From Hymenobacter actinosclerus (GTDB lineage: Bacteria > Bacteroidota > Bacteroidia > Cytophagales > Hymenobacteraceae): a stretch of DNA of 64,000 nucleotides. The stretch's first letter is position 1. Every line of letters starts with the position of its first letter. The translations under genes were made by a program, and so were the position numbers. Where the stretch lies: positions 124,001-188,000 of the forward strand of contig NZ_FOHS01000006.1 of NCBI RefSeq assembly GCF_900111515.1, written 5' to 3'. The notes under the pieces were generated by a model. The model was given only the letters and a program-made list of their open reading frames with translations, searched no databases and was not told the origin of the DNA. Of this stretch, positions 16,907 to 27,261 are shown in pieces.

Positions 16907-17125
16907 TTACTTGGTAGCCGCTGCCTGCCGGGGCAACTGACCAACTGCGTCTTTGGTTGAAGTAGCCGCATCGTTTGCGGGCAGCTGAGTGGTTTTTTCT
17001 GGCGCAGCGTTGGCGACGGTCAGTGAGGCGTTGGCTTGGGGAACAGAGGTCGGGTTGGTGCCGGGCTTAGGCGGGCCGGTGATGATGGCAATGGCGAGCA
17101 GAGCAGGGAAAACCAGAACTTTCAT
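16907..17125 (-). CDS. Small hypothetical secreted protein
   Basis: 72 residues: a short hydrophobic N-terminus (MKVLVFPALLAIAIITG) followed by a Pro/Ala/Thr-rich, probably disordered tail. No cysteine for lipidation. The preceding region (17126-17320) is clearly AT-rich compared with the rest of the window, consistent with a promoter. No known family; might be non-coding. Confidence 0.45.
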   Translation of the reverse strand: MKVLVFPALLAIAIITGPPKPGTNPTSVPQANASLTVANAAPEKTTQLPANDAATSTKDAVGQLPRQAAATK

Positions 17126-17320
17126 AGGGCAGGAAGAGGAATAGAAGCCCTCAAACTAGGGAAATAATAGAAGCATAACAAATATTCGGGAATAGAAATT
17201 TATCTGAGGGTGAGTACTTACTTAGATATTACAATCAATTATAGGCCACTATTATTGCCGATTTAGCAGCAAAAGCAGGTAATTATTGTTTCGGCGGTTT
17301 TGCCGTTGTCGGTTAAAGCA

Positions 17321-17352
17321 GAAGGCCGGCCACCCTGCGGTAACCGGCCTTC
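17321..17352 (-). terminator. Hairpin after uvrA
   Basis: 9-bp perfect stem GAAGGCCGG / CCGGCCTTC with a 14-nt loop, 25 bp past the uvrA stop codon; the following T-run on the minus strand is weak. Confidence 0.55.
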
Positions 17353-17376
17353 CAACACTGATAAGCGCGGCGTTTA

Positions 17377-20598
<3,222 letters not shown>

Positions 20599-20993
20599 GC
20601 GGCAGCGGAGCGGATAAGTCGGCAAAGATAAGCGAAACGCGGCCCGATGACTAATGCGAATAGCTTTTCAGTCAGGCAGTTTCGGCGGCGGGCCCCGCGG
20701 AGGCAGCGGCCAGACGGAGCATAACAGCCGAAGCCGCTGGTTTGTGCCCGGCCGCCTGAACTTCTCCGCCCAACTGGCCGAAAGAGGGGGGCGGCCAGCC
20801 AGACCGGCCGCCGCTTTCGGGCGACTGCAGCAGCTCAGCGGAGCCGCTGCGTACAAGCCGGCCGTTAGTGGCCAAAACCAGGTTGGTTTCATTTTTGCCA
20901 ACTGCCCCGCCAGCGCCCCGGCTACCAGTGTAGGCGGCCCCGGCCGGGCTGCCTGCCGGCAGTGCTTTCTTTTCACTTCAGCCCCTCAGTTAT
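20599..20993. other. Divergent intergenic region
   Basis: 395 bp between leftward uvrA and rightward 20994. It is GC-rich and shows only shadow frames with biased composition. No promoter motif was found with confidence. Confidence 0.35.
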
Positions 20994-21485
20994 ATGCGTA
21001 CTACTTCCAGATTCCTGCTCACGGCGGCGCTAACCGCCTCTTTGGCTGCCTCCAGCCTGCCGGGCCAGGCGCAGGTAACCATCAACGTGAACCCGCCCAG
21101 CTGGGGGCCGGCCGTACCCGCGGGCACGCAGTACTACTACATTCCGGAAGTGGGTGGCTATTACGACCTGCGCGACCAGCAATATGTGGTGCGGCGCGAT
21201 GGCAAATGGAAAAAGCTGAAGACCATTAATGGCTACGCTACCAACTCGTTTCACCCGGTCGTCATCAACTATGTGGGCGCGCAGCCCTGGGTGCTTATCC
21301 AGGAACATCGGGTGAAATATCCTAAAAAGGGCCATCCGCACGGCATGCCGCCTGGCCAGGCCAAAAAGGCCCGGGCCGTGTACGTTGTGCCCACCGGCCC
21401 GGCCGTGTACGTGCAGGAGGGCAAGGGCAAAAAGTACAAAGCGGGCAAAGGCTACGATAAGGGCCACGGCAAAGGCAAGCACTAG
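20994..21485 (+). CDS. Hypothetical secreted basic protein
   Basis: 163 residues with a Sec signal (MRTTSRFLLTAALTASLAAS, cleavage near GQAQ). The mature part has a Tyr-rich stretch, YYYIPEVGGYYDLRDQQYVV, followed by RRDGKWKKLKTINGY, a pattern found in secreted Bacteroidota proteins that resemble DUF6515-like sequences, and ends in a Lys/Gly/His-rich tail (GKGKKYKAGKGYDKGHGKGK). The basic tail suggests binding to polyanions or cell-surface polymers. No function known. Confidence 0.7.
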   Translation: MRTTSRFLLTAALTASLAASSLPGQAQVTINVNPPSWGPAVPAGTQYYYIPEVGGYYDLRDQQYVVRRDGKWKKLKTINGYATNSFHPVVINYVGAQPWVLIQEHRVKYPKKGHPHGMPPGQAKKARAVYVVPTGPAVYVQEGKGKKYKAGKGYDKGHGKGKH

Positions 21486-21603
21486 CGGCTTCGAACCCGA
21501 GCGGGCAGCCAGCTCAGGAAAAAGTGAGCCGGTTTCTCTGCGGAGAGGCCGGCTCGCTTTGGCTTAGGTAGAGTTTGCGCAATAGTCTGCGCCACTCGCT
21601 GCG

Positions 21604-23250
21604 TTAGCCGTCCAGTAGCCTGGCCCAGTTGGTTTTGCGGCGGGCGGCGGTGGGCGTGGGCATCTGGTCGCGGCGCAGCAGTTCCATAATCACCAGCATG
21701 TCGTCGTCGCGGCCCAGGGCGGCGGCGGCTACCAGGCGGTTGCGGTGGGCGTAGAGGGCCAGGAAATTCTGGCGGCGCACGTCGCCGTGGAAGATGATTT
21801 CGTCCCACTCGGTGGCGTGGCCGGCGTAGCGCAGGCTTTTGCCAAACTGCTGGGTCCAGAAGAAGGGCACCTCGGCAAAAGCCACTTCCTGGCCCAGCAT
21901 GTTGCGGGCGGCGCAGGCTCCGTGCTGCTGGGCCAGCCGCCAGTGCTCGACGCGGTGCTGGCCCAGGCCGGCCGCCAGCGGAAACAGGGCTACATCACCG
22001 GCTACGTACACGTGCTCGGCCGCCCGCAGGTGCGCGTCTACGCGTAGGCCGCCGTCTTTTTCCAGCTCGAAGGCCTCCGCCAGAAACCCGGTGGCCGGCC
22101 GCACGCCCACGCCCAATACCACCACATCGGCGGGCAGGCGCTGGCCCGAAGCCAGGCGCACGGCCGTCACCCGGCCGTTTTCGCCCTCCAGGGCCTGCAC
22201 GTCCGCTTCGGCCCTAAACCGCACCCCGTGGCGGCGGTGCAGGTTGCGGAACATGGCCCCGATTTTGGGTCCCAACACGTTCATAAACGGCTCTTTGTCG
22301 CGGGCAATGACCGTGATACGCCGGTTCTTGTTGCCGGCGGCCTCGTCTTCGGCGGCCAGGCTGGCCGCGGCTTCCATCCCGATAAAGCTGCTGCCGATGA
22401 TGACGACATGCCGGGCATTGGTAGCCGCTTCGCGAATCCGGACGGCATCCTGGGCGGTGCGCAGGGGCAGCACGCCGGCCAACTCGTGGCCGGGCAGCTG
22501 GGGCAGGGTGTTGGGCTGGCAGCCGGGCGCCAGCAGTAGCTTGTCGTAGCGCAGCGGGTCGCGGCCTTCGAGCTGCAGCTGGCGCTGCCGCAAGTTCAGG
22601 CCGGTAACGCGGGTGTCGGTCAGGATTTCGATTTGGTGCCGCTGATAGAAATCGGCCTGGCGCAATGGCAGCGCCTTTTTATCGGCCTTGCCGGCCAGAA
22701 ACGCTTTGCTGAGCTTGGTGCGGTCGTAGGGCGCGGCCGGGTCGGCACCGACCAGCACAAGTCGGCCGCCGAAACCTTCGGCGCGCAGCGTCTGGGCCGC
22801 GAACTGCCCGGCCGCTCCGGCGCCTACCAGCACGAACGTGCGCGGGTCGGGGGCGGCGCGGTCGGGGCCGGGTGGGGTGCCGCCCACCAGGGCCGTGGGC
22901 GTGGCGTCGGGGCTTTCGGCGGCGGCCGTGGGGTGGGCGGGCAGCGTCACCCACACCCGGCCGTCGGCCACGCGCACGGGGTAGGTGGGCAGGTCGTCGA
23001 GGGCCGGCGGCTGGCACAGGTGGCCATCATCGACCCGGAAGCACGCGTGATGCCAGGGGCAGATGAGCTGGTCGTTGATGATGCGGCCTTTTTCGAGCGG
23101 CGCGCCGTAGTGCGGGCAGCGGGCGGCCAGGGCCCGATACTGGCCCTGACGGCGCACAAGCAGTACCTCCACGTCGGGCGTGGCGGGGTAGGCGTGCATT
23201 TCGCCATCCCGGAGGGCGTCGGCAGGGGCAAGGTCGATTTCGGGGGGCAT
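21604..23250 (-). CDS. Rieske domain-FAD oxidoreductase (AIF-like)
   Basis: 548 residues. The N-terminal Rieske [2Fe-2S] domain holds the ligands CPH (in AARCPHYGAPLEKG) and CPWHH. A pyridine-nucleotide disulphide reductase module follows with FAD motif VLVGAGAAGQFAAQTLRAEG, NAD motif VVIIGSSFIGMEAAASLA and the FAD-site VYVAGDVALFP. The order matches AIFM3-like proteins and the reductases of dioxygenase systems, where NADH electrons pass through FAD to the Rieske cluster. No dioxygenase gene is adjacent, so the electron acceptor is unknown. Cytoplasmic, no signal peptide. Confidence 0.88.
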   Translation of the reverse strand: MPPEIDLAPADALRDGEMHAYPATPDVEVLLVRRQGQYRALAARCPHYGAPLEKGRIINDQLICPWHHACFRVDDGHLCQPPALDDLPTYPVRVADGRVWVTLPAHPTAAAESPDATPTALVGGTPPGPDRAAPDPRTFVLVGAGAAGQFAAQTLRAEGFGGRLVLVGADPAAPYDRTKLSKAFLAGKADKKALPLRQADFYQRHQIEILTDTRVTGLNLRQRQLQLEGRDPLRYDKLLLAPGCQPNTLPQLPGHELAGVLPLRTAQDAVRIREAATNARHVVIIGSSFIGMEAAASLAAEDEAAGNKNRRITVIARDKEPFMNVLGPKIGAMFRNLHRRHGVRFRAEADVQALEGENGRVTAVRLASGQRLPADVVVLGVGVRPATGFLAEAFELEKDGGLRVDAHLRAAEHVYVAGDVALFPLAAGLGQHRVEHWRLAQQHGACAARNMLGQEVAFAEVPFFWTQQFGKSLRYAGHATEWDEIIFHGDVRRQNFLALYAHRNRLVAAAALGRDDDMLVIMELLRRDQMPTPTAARRKTNWARLLDG

Positions 23251-23396
23251 GGCGGCGGAGTGGTGAGTGGCTGCTTAGGCAACGGGCGGAAGCAGAGCCG
23301 GGTTGTTGCCTCGGTCTTTTGGGCAACGGCCGCTGCCCCGCCCATCCTGCGGGCCCGGCCGCGCGTACAAGCAGAAACCCTCTAACCCCTTTCGCT

Positions 23397-23645
23397 ATGC
23401 CCGCTGCTTATCAACCCATCAACTGCTCGTTCTACGACGAGCTGGAGGCCCGCGCCACCACCGGCCAGCCCTGCACCCTCACCTACCGCACCGAGCCCGA
23501 CACGCCCCCCAGCACCTACCATGGCATCATTCAGGATCTATACATTCAGGACAAAGTGGAGTACCTGCGCCTGGCCGACGGCTTCGAGCTGCGGCTGGAC
23601 AACCTGCTGGCCGTAGACGACAAGGAGCTGCGGACTTACTGCTGA
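23397..23645 (+). CDS. rof: Rof-like Rho-binding antiterminator
   Basis: Start at 23397 (MPAAYQPINCSFYDELEARA); the longer frame is composition noise. 82 residues. YQPINCxFxDELE at the N-terminus and KVEYLRLADGFELRLDNLLA near the C-terminus are the Rof (YaeO) pattern, a Sm-like beta-barrel that in E. coli binds Rho hexamers and blocks RNA loading. It presumably lowers Rho-dependent termination here. It stands alone, divergent from the reductase gene and closed by a terminator. Assignment rests on motif recognition. Confidence 0.8.
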   Translation: MPAAYQPINCSFYDELEARATTGQPCTLTYRTEPDTPPSTYHGIIQDLYIQDKVEYLRLADGFELRLDNLLAVDDKELRTYC

Positions 23646-23671
23646 GGCCGGCTTAATAGGCATCCCCACAA

Positions 23672-23707
23672 AACAACGGCCGGCCCTAAAGAGGGTCGGC
23701 CGTTGTT
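23672..23707. terminator. Bidirectional terminator between rof and asnS
   Basis: 16-bp stem with one G-U pair and an AAAG loop, between two convergent genes (stops at 23645 and 23775). Confidence 0.88.
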
Positions 23708-23774
23708 AGAAAGAAGCAGGTTACTTGCTTATAATCAGGGGAATCACGATTAATCAGCAGCAGAAATCGGTGAT

Positions 23775-25181
23775 CTAAAACTCTGCGCTGCCGGGGAAGC
23801 GGGGGAAGGGGATGACGTCGCGGATGTTGGCCATGCCGGTGATGAAGAGGATGAGCCGCTCGAAGCCCAGGCCGAAGCCGGCGTGCGGCGCGGTGCCGTA
23901 CTGGCGCAGCTCCAGGTACCACCAGAGTTCGTGCTCGGGCACGTGCATGGCGGCCATGCGGTCCTTCAGCTTGGTCAGGTCTTCCTCGCGCTGCGAGCCG
24001 CCAATGATTTCGCCGATGCCGGGGAACAGCACGTCCATGGCGCGCACCGTCTGGCCGTCGTCGTTGAGCTTCATGTAGAAGGCCTTGATATCCTTGGGGT
24101 AATCGGTGAGGATAACTGGCTTCTTGAAGTGCTTCTCCACCAAATACCGCTCATGCTCGCTCTGCAGGTCGGTGCCCCAATCTACCGGGAACTCAAACTT
24201 CTGCTTGGCGACCTTCAGGATTTCGACGGCCTCGGTGTAAGTCAGGCGCTGGAAGTCGTTGTCGACCACGAACTGCAGGCGCGTCAGCAGCTCCTTGTCG
24301 TACTGCTCGTTGAGGAACTTGAGGTCATCCTCGCAATGGGCCAGGGCGTAGCGGACGAGGCTTTTGAGGAAGTCCTCGGCCAGGTCCATGTTGTCCTGCA
24401 GGTCGTTGAAGGCCACTTCGGGCTCAATCATCCAGAACTCGGCCAGGTGGCGGGCGGTGTTGGAGTTTTCGGCCCGGAAGGTGGGCCCGAACGTGTAGAC
24501 CTTGCCCAGCGCCATGGCGGCCACCTCGGCCTCCAGCTGCCCCGACACGGTGAGGTTGGTTTGCTTACCGAAGAAATCCTGGGTGTAATCCACGCCCGAT
24601 TTGTCCTCGGTAAGCGGCGCGTTCTGGTCGGGTAGGGTGGTTACGCGGAACATCTGGCCCGCGCCCTCGGCGTCGGAACCCGTCACGATGGGCGTGTGGA
24701 CGTAGTAAAAGCCGTGGTCGTTGAAGTACTGGTGCACCGCAAACGCCATGGCGTGCCGGATGCGCAGAATGGCCCCGAACGTGTTGGTGCGGGGGCGCAG
24801 ATGGGCAATTTCGCGCAGGAATTCCAGCGAGTGGCCCTTCTTCTGGAGCGGGTACACGGCCGGGTCGGCCGAGCCGTACACTGTTATTTCATCGGCCTGA
24901 ATTTCAACGGCCTGGCCCTTGCCCTGCGAGGCCACCAGCTTGCCGCGCACGGCAATGGCGGCGCCGTTTTCCACGCCCTCGGCCCGTAGCTTATCCTCCG
25001 GAAACTGCTCGGCGTTGGCCACCACCTGAATGGAGTGGAAGCCCGAGCCGTCGTTGAGGGCGATGAACTGCACGTATTTGTTGCCGCGGCGGGTGCGCAC
25101 CCAGCCTTTCACCAGCACCTCGCGGTCGAGGTCTTGGCTACGCAGCAGGTCCTGCACGCTGGTTTTTCGGAGGTCAGACAT
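23775..25181 (-). CDS. asnS: Asparaginyl-tRNA synthetase
   Basis: Class II synthetase charging tRNA-Asn, 468 residues, normal length. N-terminal OB-fold anticodon-binding domain (VLVKGWVRTRRGNKYVQFIA), class II motif 2 around FGPTFRAENSNTARHLAEFW with the Asn-enzyme signature AENSNTxRHLAEFWMIEPE, and C-terminal motif 3 GFGLGFERLILFITGM. Start MSDLRKTSVQDLLRSQDLDR at 25181. Divergent from rpoN, with a palindromic repeat between them. Confidence 0.97.
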   Translation of the reverse strand: MSDLRKTSVQDLLRSQDLDREVLVKGWVRTRRGNKYVQFIALNDGSGFHSIQVVANAEQFPEDKLRAEGVENGAAIAVRGKLVASQGKGQAVEIQADEITVYGSADPAVYPLQKKGHSLEFLREIAHLRPRTNTFGAILRIRHAMAFAVHQYFNDHGFYYVHTPIVTGSDAEGAGQMFRVTTLPDQNAPLTEDKSGVDYTQDFFGKQTNLTVSGQLEAEVAAMALGKVYTFGPTFRAENSNTARHLAEFWMIEPEVAFNDLQDNMDLAEDFLKSLVRYALAHCEDDLKFLNEQYDKELLTRLQFVVDNDFQRLTYTEAVEILKVAKQKFEFPVDWGTDLQSEHERYLVEKHFKKPVILTDYPKDIKAFYMKLNDDGQTVRAMDVLFPGIGEIIGGSQREEDLTKLKDRMAAMHVPEHELWWYLELRQYGTAPHAGFGLGFERLILFITGMANIRDVIPFPRFPGSAEF

Positions 25182-25215
25182 GGTTGGAGTCGTAAGTTGG
25201 CTGTAAAGGTAGAAA

Positions 25216-25308
25216 TGTAGCGCGAAGCTCCCGCTTCGCGTATCGTTGCTGACAGCCGCGCCGCTGGTAATCGTTCAACGATGCGCGAAGCGGGAGCTTC
25301 GCGCTACA
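25216..25308. repeat. 33-bp inverted repeat (GTAGCGCGAAGCTCCCGCTTCGCG)
   Basis: Arms 25216-25248 and 25276-25308 differ by one mismatch, with a 27-bp spacer. Each arm itself contains the self-complementary pair GCGAAGC..GCTTCGC, so each can also fold separately. It lies in the asnS-rpoN divergent promoter region, about 60 bp upstream of the rpoN -7 element. Confidence 0.9.
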
Positions 25309-25368
25309 GTCGGGCAATGGTTCGGGCTACAGCCCAACTTTTCCTTCCCGATTCAAGTACAGAAGGGC

Positions 25369-25376
25369 TACATTTG
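25369..25376 (+). promoter_or_regulatory. rpoN promoter -7 element
   Basis: TACATTTG is an exact TAnnTTTG match, 53 bp ahead of the chosen rpoN ATG at 25429; it makes upstream starts in the same frame (such as 25246) unlikely. No clear -33 TTG. Confidence 0.5.
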
Positions 25377-25428
25377 GCTTACCTACCCCCATGCCGAAAA
25401 CCCGGCGGGGCGTACCGTTTTCGAGCGT

Positions 25429-27021
25429 ATGCAACGACTGGACATGAAGCAGCTTCTTTCGCAGAAGCTGAGCCCACAACAGATTCAATTTATCAAGCTG
25501 CTCCAGATTCCGACGGCCGAGCTGGAGGCGCGCATCAAGGAGGAGCTGGAAGTAAATCCGGCCCTGGAAGAAGGCGAGGACGAGCCCGAGGACGAGTTCG
25601 ACGACCTCGACAGCGGCGACGATGATTCGGACGACGACTACGACGACCCCGACGCGGCCCTCGACAACCCCGACAATACCCTCGACGAGGACTACGACGC
25701 CGACCAGCGCGACGAGCAGCCCGAAGTGGAGCTGCCCATAAAGGAGGAACCCGCCGAAGCCCCGGAATCCAGCTCTGAATCCGCCGACGACCTCGACCTG
25801 AGCGACTACCTCAACGACGACGAAATTGCGGGCTATAAGATGCAGGGCGACGGCCCCGGCGACGACGACGACGGCCGCGAAATGCCCCTGGCCGACACCA
25901 GCGGTTCGCTCATGGACAACCTGCTCAGCCAGCTCGGCTTCTCGGGCCTCGATGAGCGCCAGCAAACCATCGGCCGCCAGCTCATCGGCTCCATCGATGG
26001 CGACGGATACATCCGGCGCGACCTCTCGGCCATTGCTAACGACCTGGCTTTCTCGCAGAACCTGGAGGTGAGCGTGCCCGAAGTGGAGGGCGTGTTGCAC
26101 GTGGTGCAGACCTTCGACCCGGCCGGCATTGGCGCCCGCGACCTGCAGGAGTGCCTGCTGCTGCAGCTGGAGCGCCGCCCCCAGGAGGAAACCGTGGAAA
26201 ACGCCGAGCGCATCCTGCAGGACACCTACGAGGAGTTCACCAAGAAGCACTACCAGCGCATTCAGCAGAAGCTCGACCTGGAAGACGACGAAATAAAGGA
26301 AGCCATCGGCCTCATTCTCAAGCTCAACCCCAAGCCGGGCGGCAGTGGGCCGGTGGGCGGCGGCAAAATCCAGTACATCATCCCCGACTTCCTGCTCAGC
26401 CACGACAACGGCCAGTTCAACCTCACGCTCAACACCCGCAACGCCCCCGAGCTGCGTGTGTCGCCGGCCTACACCGAGATGTTCCGGGCCTACGACAAGG
26501 CCTCCAAGAAGGACAAAAAGATGAAGGAGGCCGTGACGTTCGTCAAGCAGAAGCTCGACTCGGCCAAGTGGTTTATTGATGCCATCCGGCAGCGCCAGAA
26601 CACGCTGCTGCGCACCATGGACGCCATTGTGCGCTACCAGCGCGAGTTCTTCGAGGAGGGCGACGAAAGCAAGCTGCGGCCCATGATTCTGAAAGACATT
26701 GCCCAGGAAATCAGCATGGACATCAGTACCGTGAGCCGGGTGGCCAACTCGAAAGCCGTGCAGACCGAGTTCGGTATCTACCCGCTCAAGTACTTCTTCT
26801 CCGAAGGCATTGCCACCGACTCGGGCGAGGATGCCAGCTCGCGCGAGGTGAAGTATATCCTGAAGGAAATCATCGAGGGCGAGCAGAAGAAAAAGCCGCT
26901 CTCCGACGACAAGCTGGAGAAAATGCTCAACGCCCGCGGCTACAACATTGCCCGTCGCACCGTAGCCAAGTACCGCGAGCAGCTCAACATCCCGGTGGCC
27001 CGGCTGCGCAAGGAGCTGTAG
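25429..27021 (+). CDS. rpoN: RNA polymerase sigma-54 factor
   Basis: 530 residues from the ATG at 25429 (MQRLDMKQLLSQKLSPQQIQ); an in-frame ATG at 25444 is also possible. Region I is the Gln/Leu-rich KLSPQQIQFIKLLQIPTAEL that contacts enhancer-binding ATPases. A long acidic region II (about residues 50-140, Asp/Glu-rich) follows, then the core-binding domain, the helix-turn-helix (LKDIAQEISMDISTVSRVAN) and the RpoN box ARRTVAKYRE that reads the -24 element. All required parts are intact. Directs transcription dependent on activator ATPases. The stop codon is followed at once by a large palindrome. Confidence 0.95.
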   Translation: MQRLDMKQLLSQKLSPQQIQFIKLLQIPTAELEARIKEELEVNPALEEGEDEPEDEFDDLDSGDDDSDDDYDDPDAALDNPDNTLDEDYDADQRDEQPEVELPIKEEPAEAPESSSESADDLDLSDYLNDDEIAGYKMQGDGPGDDDDGREMPLADTSGSLMDNLLSQLGFSGLDERQQTIGRQLIGSIDGDGYIRRDLSAIANDLAFSQNLEVSVPEVEGVLHVVQTFDPAGIGARDLQECLLLQLERRPQEETVENAERILQDTYEEFTKKHYQRIQQKLDLEDDEIKEAIGLILKLNPKPGGSGPVGGGKIQYIIPDFLLSHDNGQFNLTLNTRNAPELRVSPAYTEMFRAYDKASKKDKKMKEAVTFVKQKLDSAKWFIDAIRQRQNTLLRTMDAIVRYQREFFEEGDESKLRPMILKDIAQEISMDISTVSRVANSKAVQTEFGIYPLKYFFSEGIATDSGEDASSREVKYILKEIIEGEQKKKPLSDDKLEKMLNARGYNIARRTVAKYREQLNIPVARLRKEL

Positions 27022-27022
27022 C

Positions 27023-27195
27023 ACCTCACCCCCCGGCCCCCTCTCCTCGGGGAGAGGGGGAGCCTGATGATTTAGTTCTTAGCCAGTAGCTATTAGCTGT
27101 TAGCTTTTTCCGTTAAAGGGAAGCTAGCAGCTGTCAGCTAATAGCTCCGCCGTGGCTCCCCCTCTCCCCGAGGAGAGGGGGCCGGGGGGTGAGGT
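27023..27195. repeat. 42-bp inverted repeat, family H (CACCCCCCGGCCCCCTC), composite
   Basis: Arms 27023-27064 and 27154-27195 are perfectly complementary over 42 bp, and each arm is itself a hairpin (CCCCCTCTCC..GGAGAGGGGG). The left arm begins one base after the rpoN stop. The spacer starts with TGATGATTTAGTTCT, also found (one mismatch, reverse complement) in the metH copy at 61219-61326. Inside the spacer is a second imperfect inverted repeat built from AGCTATTAGCTGTTAGCT, probably another family nested in the first. Confidence 0.9.
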
Positions 27196-27202
27196 AAACG
27201 CC

Positions 27203-27239
27203 AAACGGCCCGGCTCGCACTGCGCGAGCCGGGCCGTTT
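27203..27239. terminator. Bidirectional terminator between rpoN and M16 protease
   Basis: Perfect 16-bp stem AAACGGCCCGGCTCGC / GCGAGCCGGGCCGTTT with a 5-nt loop and a T-run on the plus strand; lies between two convergent genes, beside the family H repeat. Confidence 0.88.
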
Positions 27240-27261
27240 TTAGTTGGCATCCGACCAGGAA

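Noticed and set aside
16648..16917. 89-codon plus-strand frame
   Set aside because: One hydrophobic stretch but no family, no promoter and overlap with the end of another small frame; insufficient support.
25246..25428. N-terminal extension of the rpoN frame
   Set aside because: It begins in the palindromic repeat and lies upstream of an exact promoter -7 element at 25369; sigma-54 region I begins near 25440.
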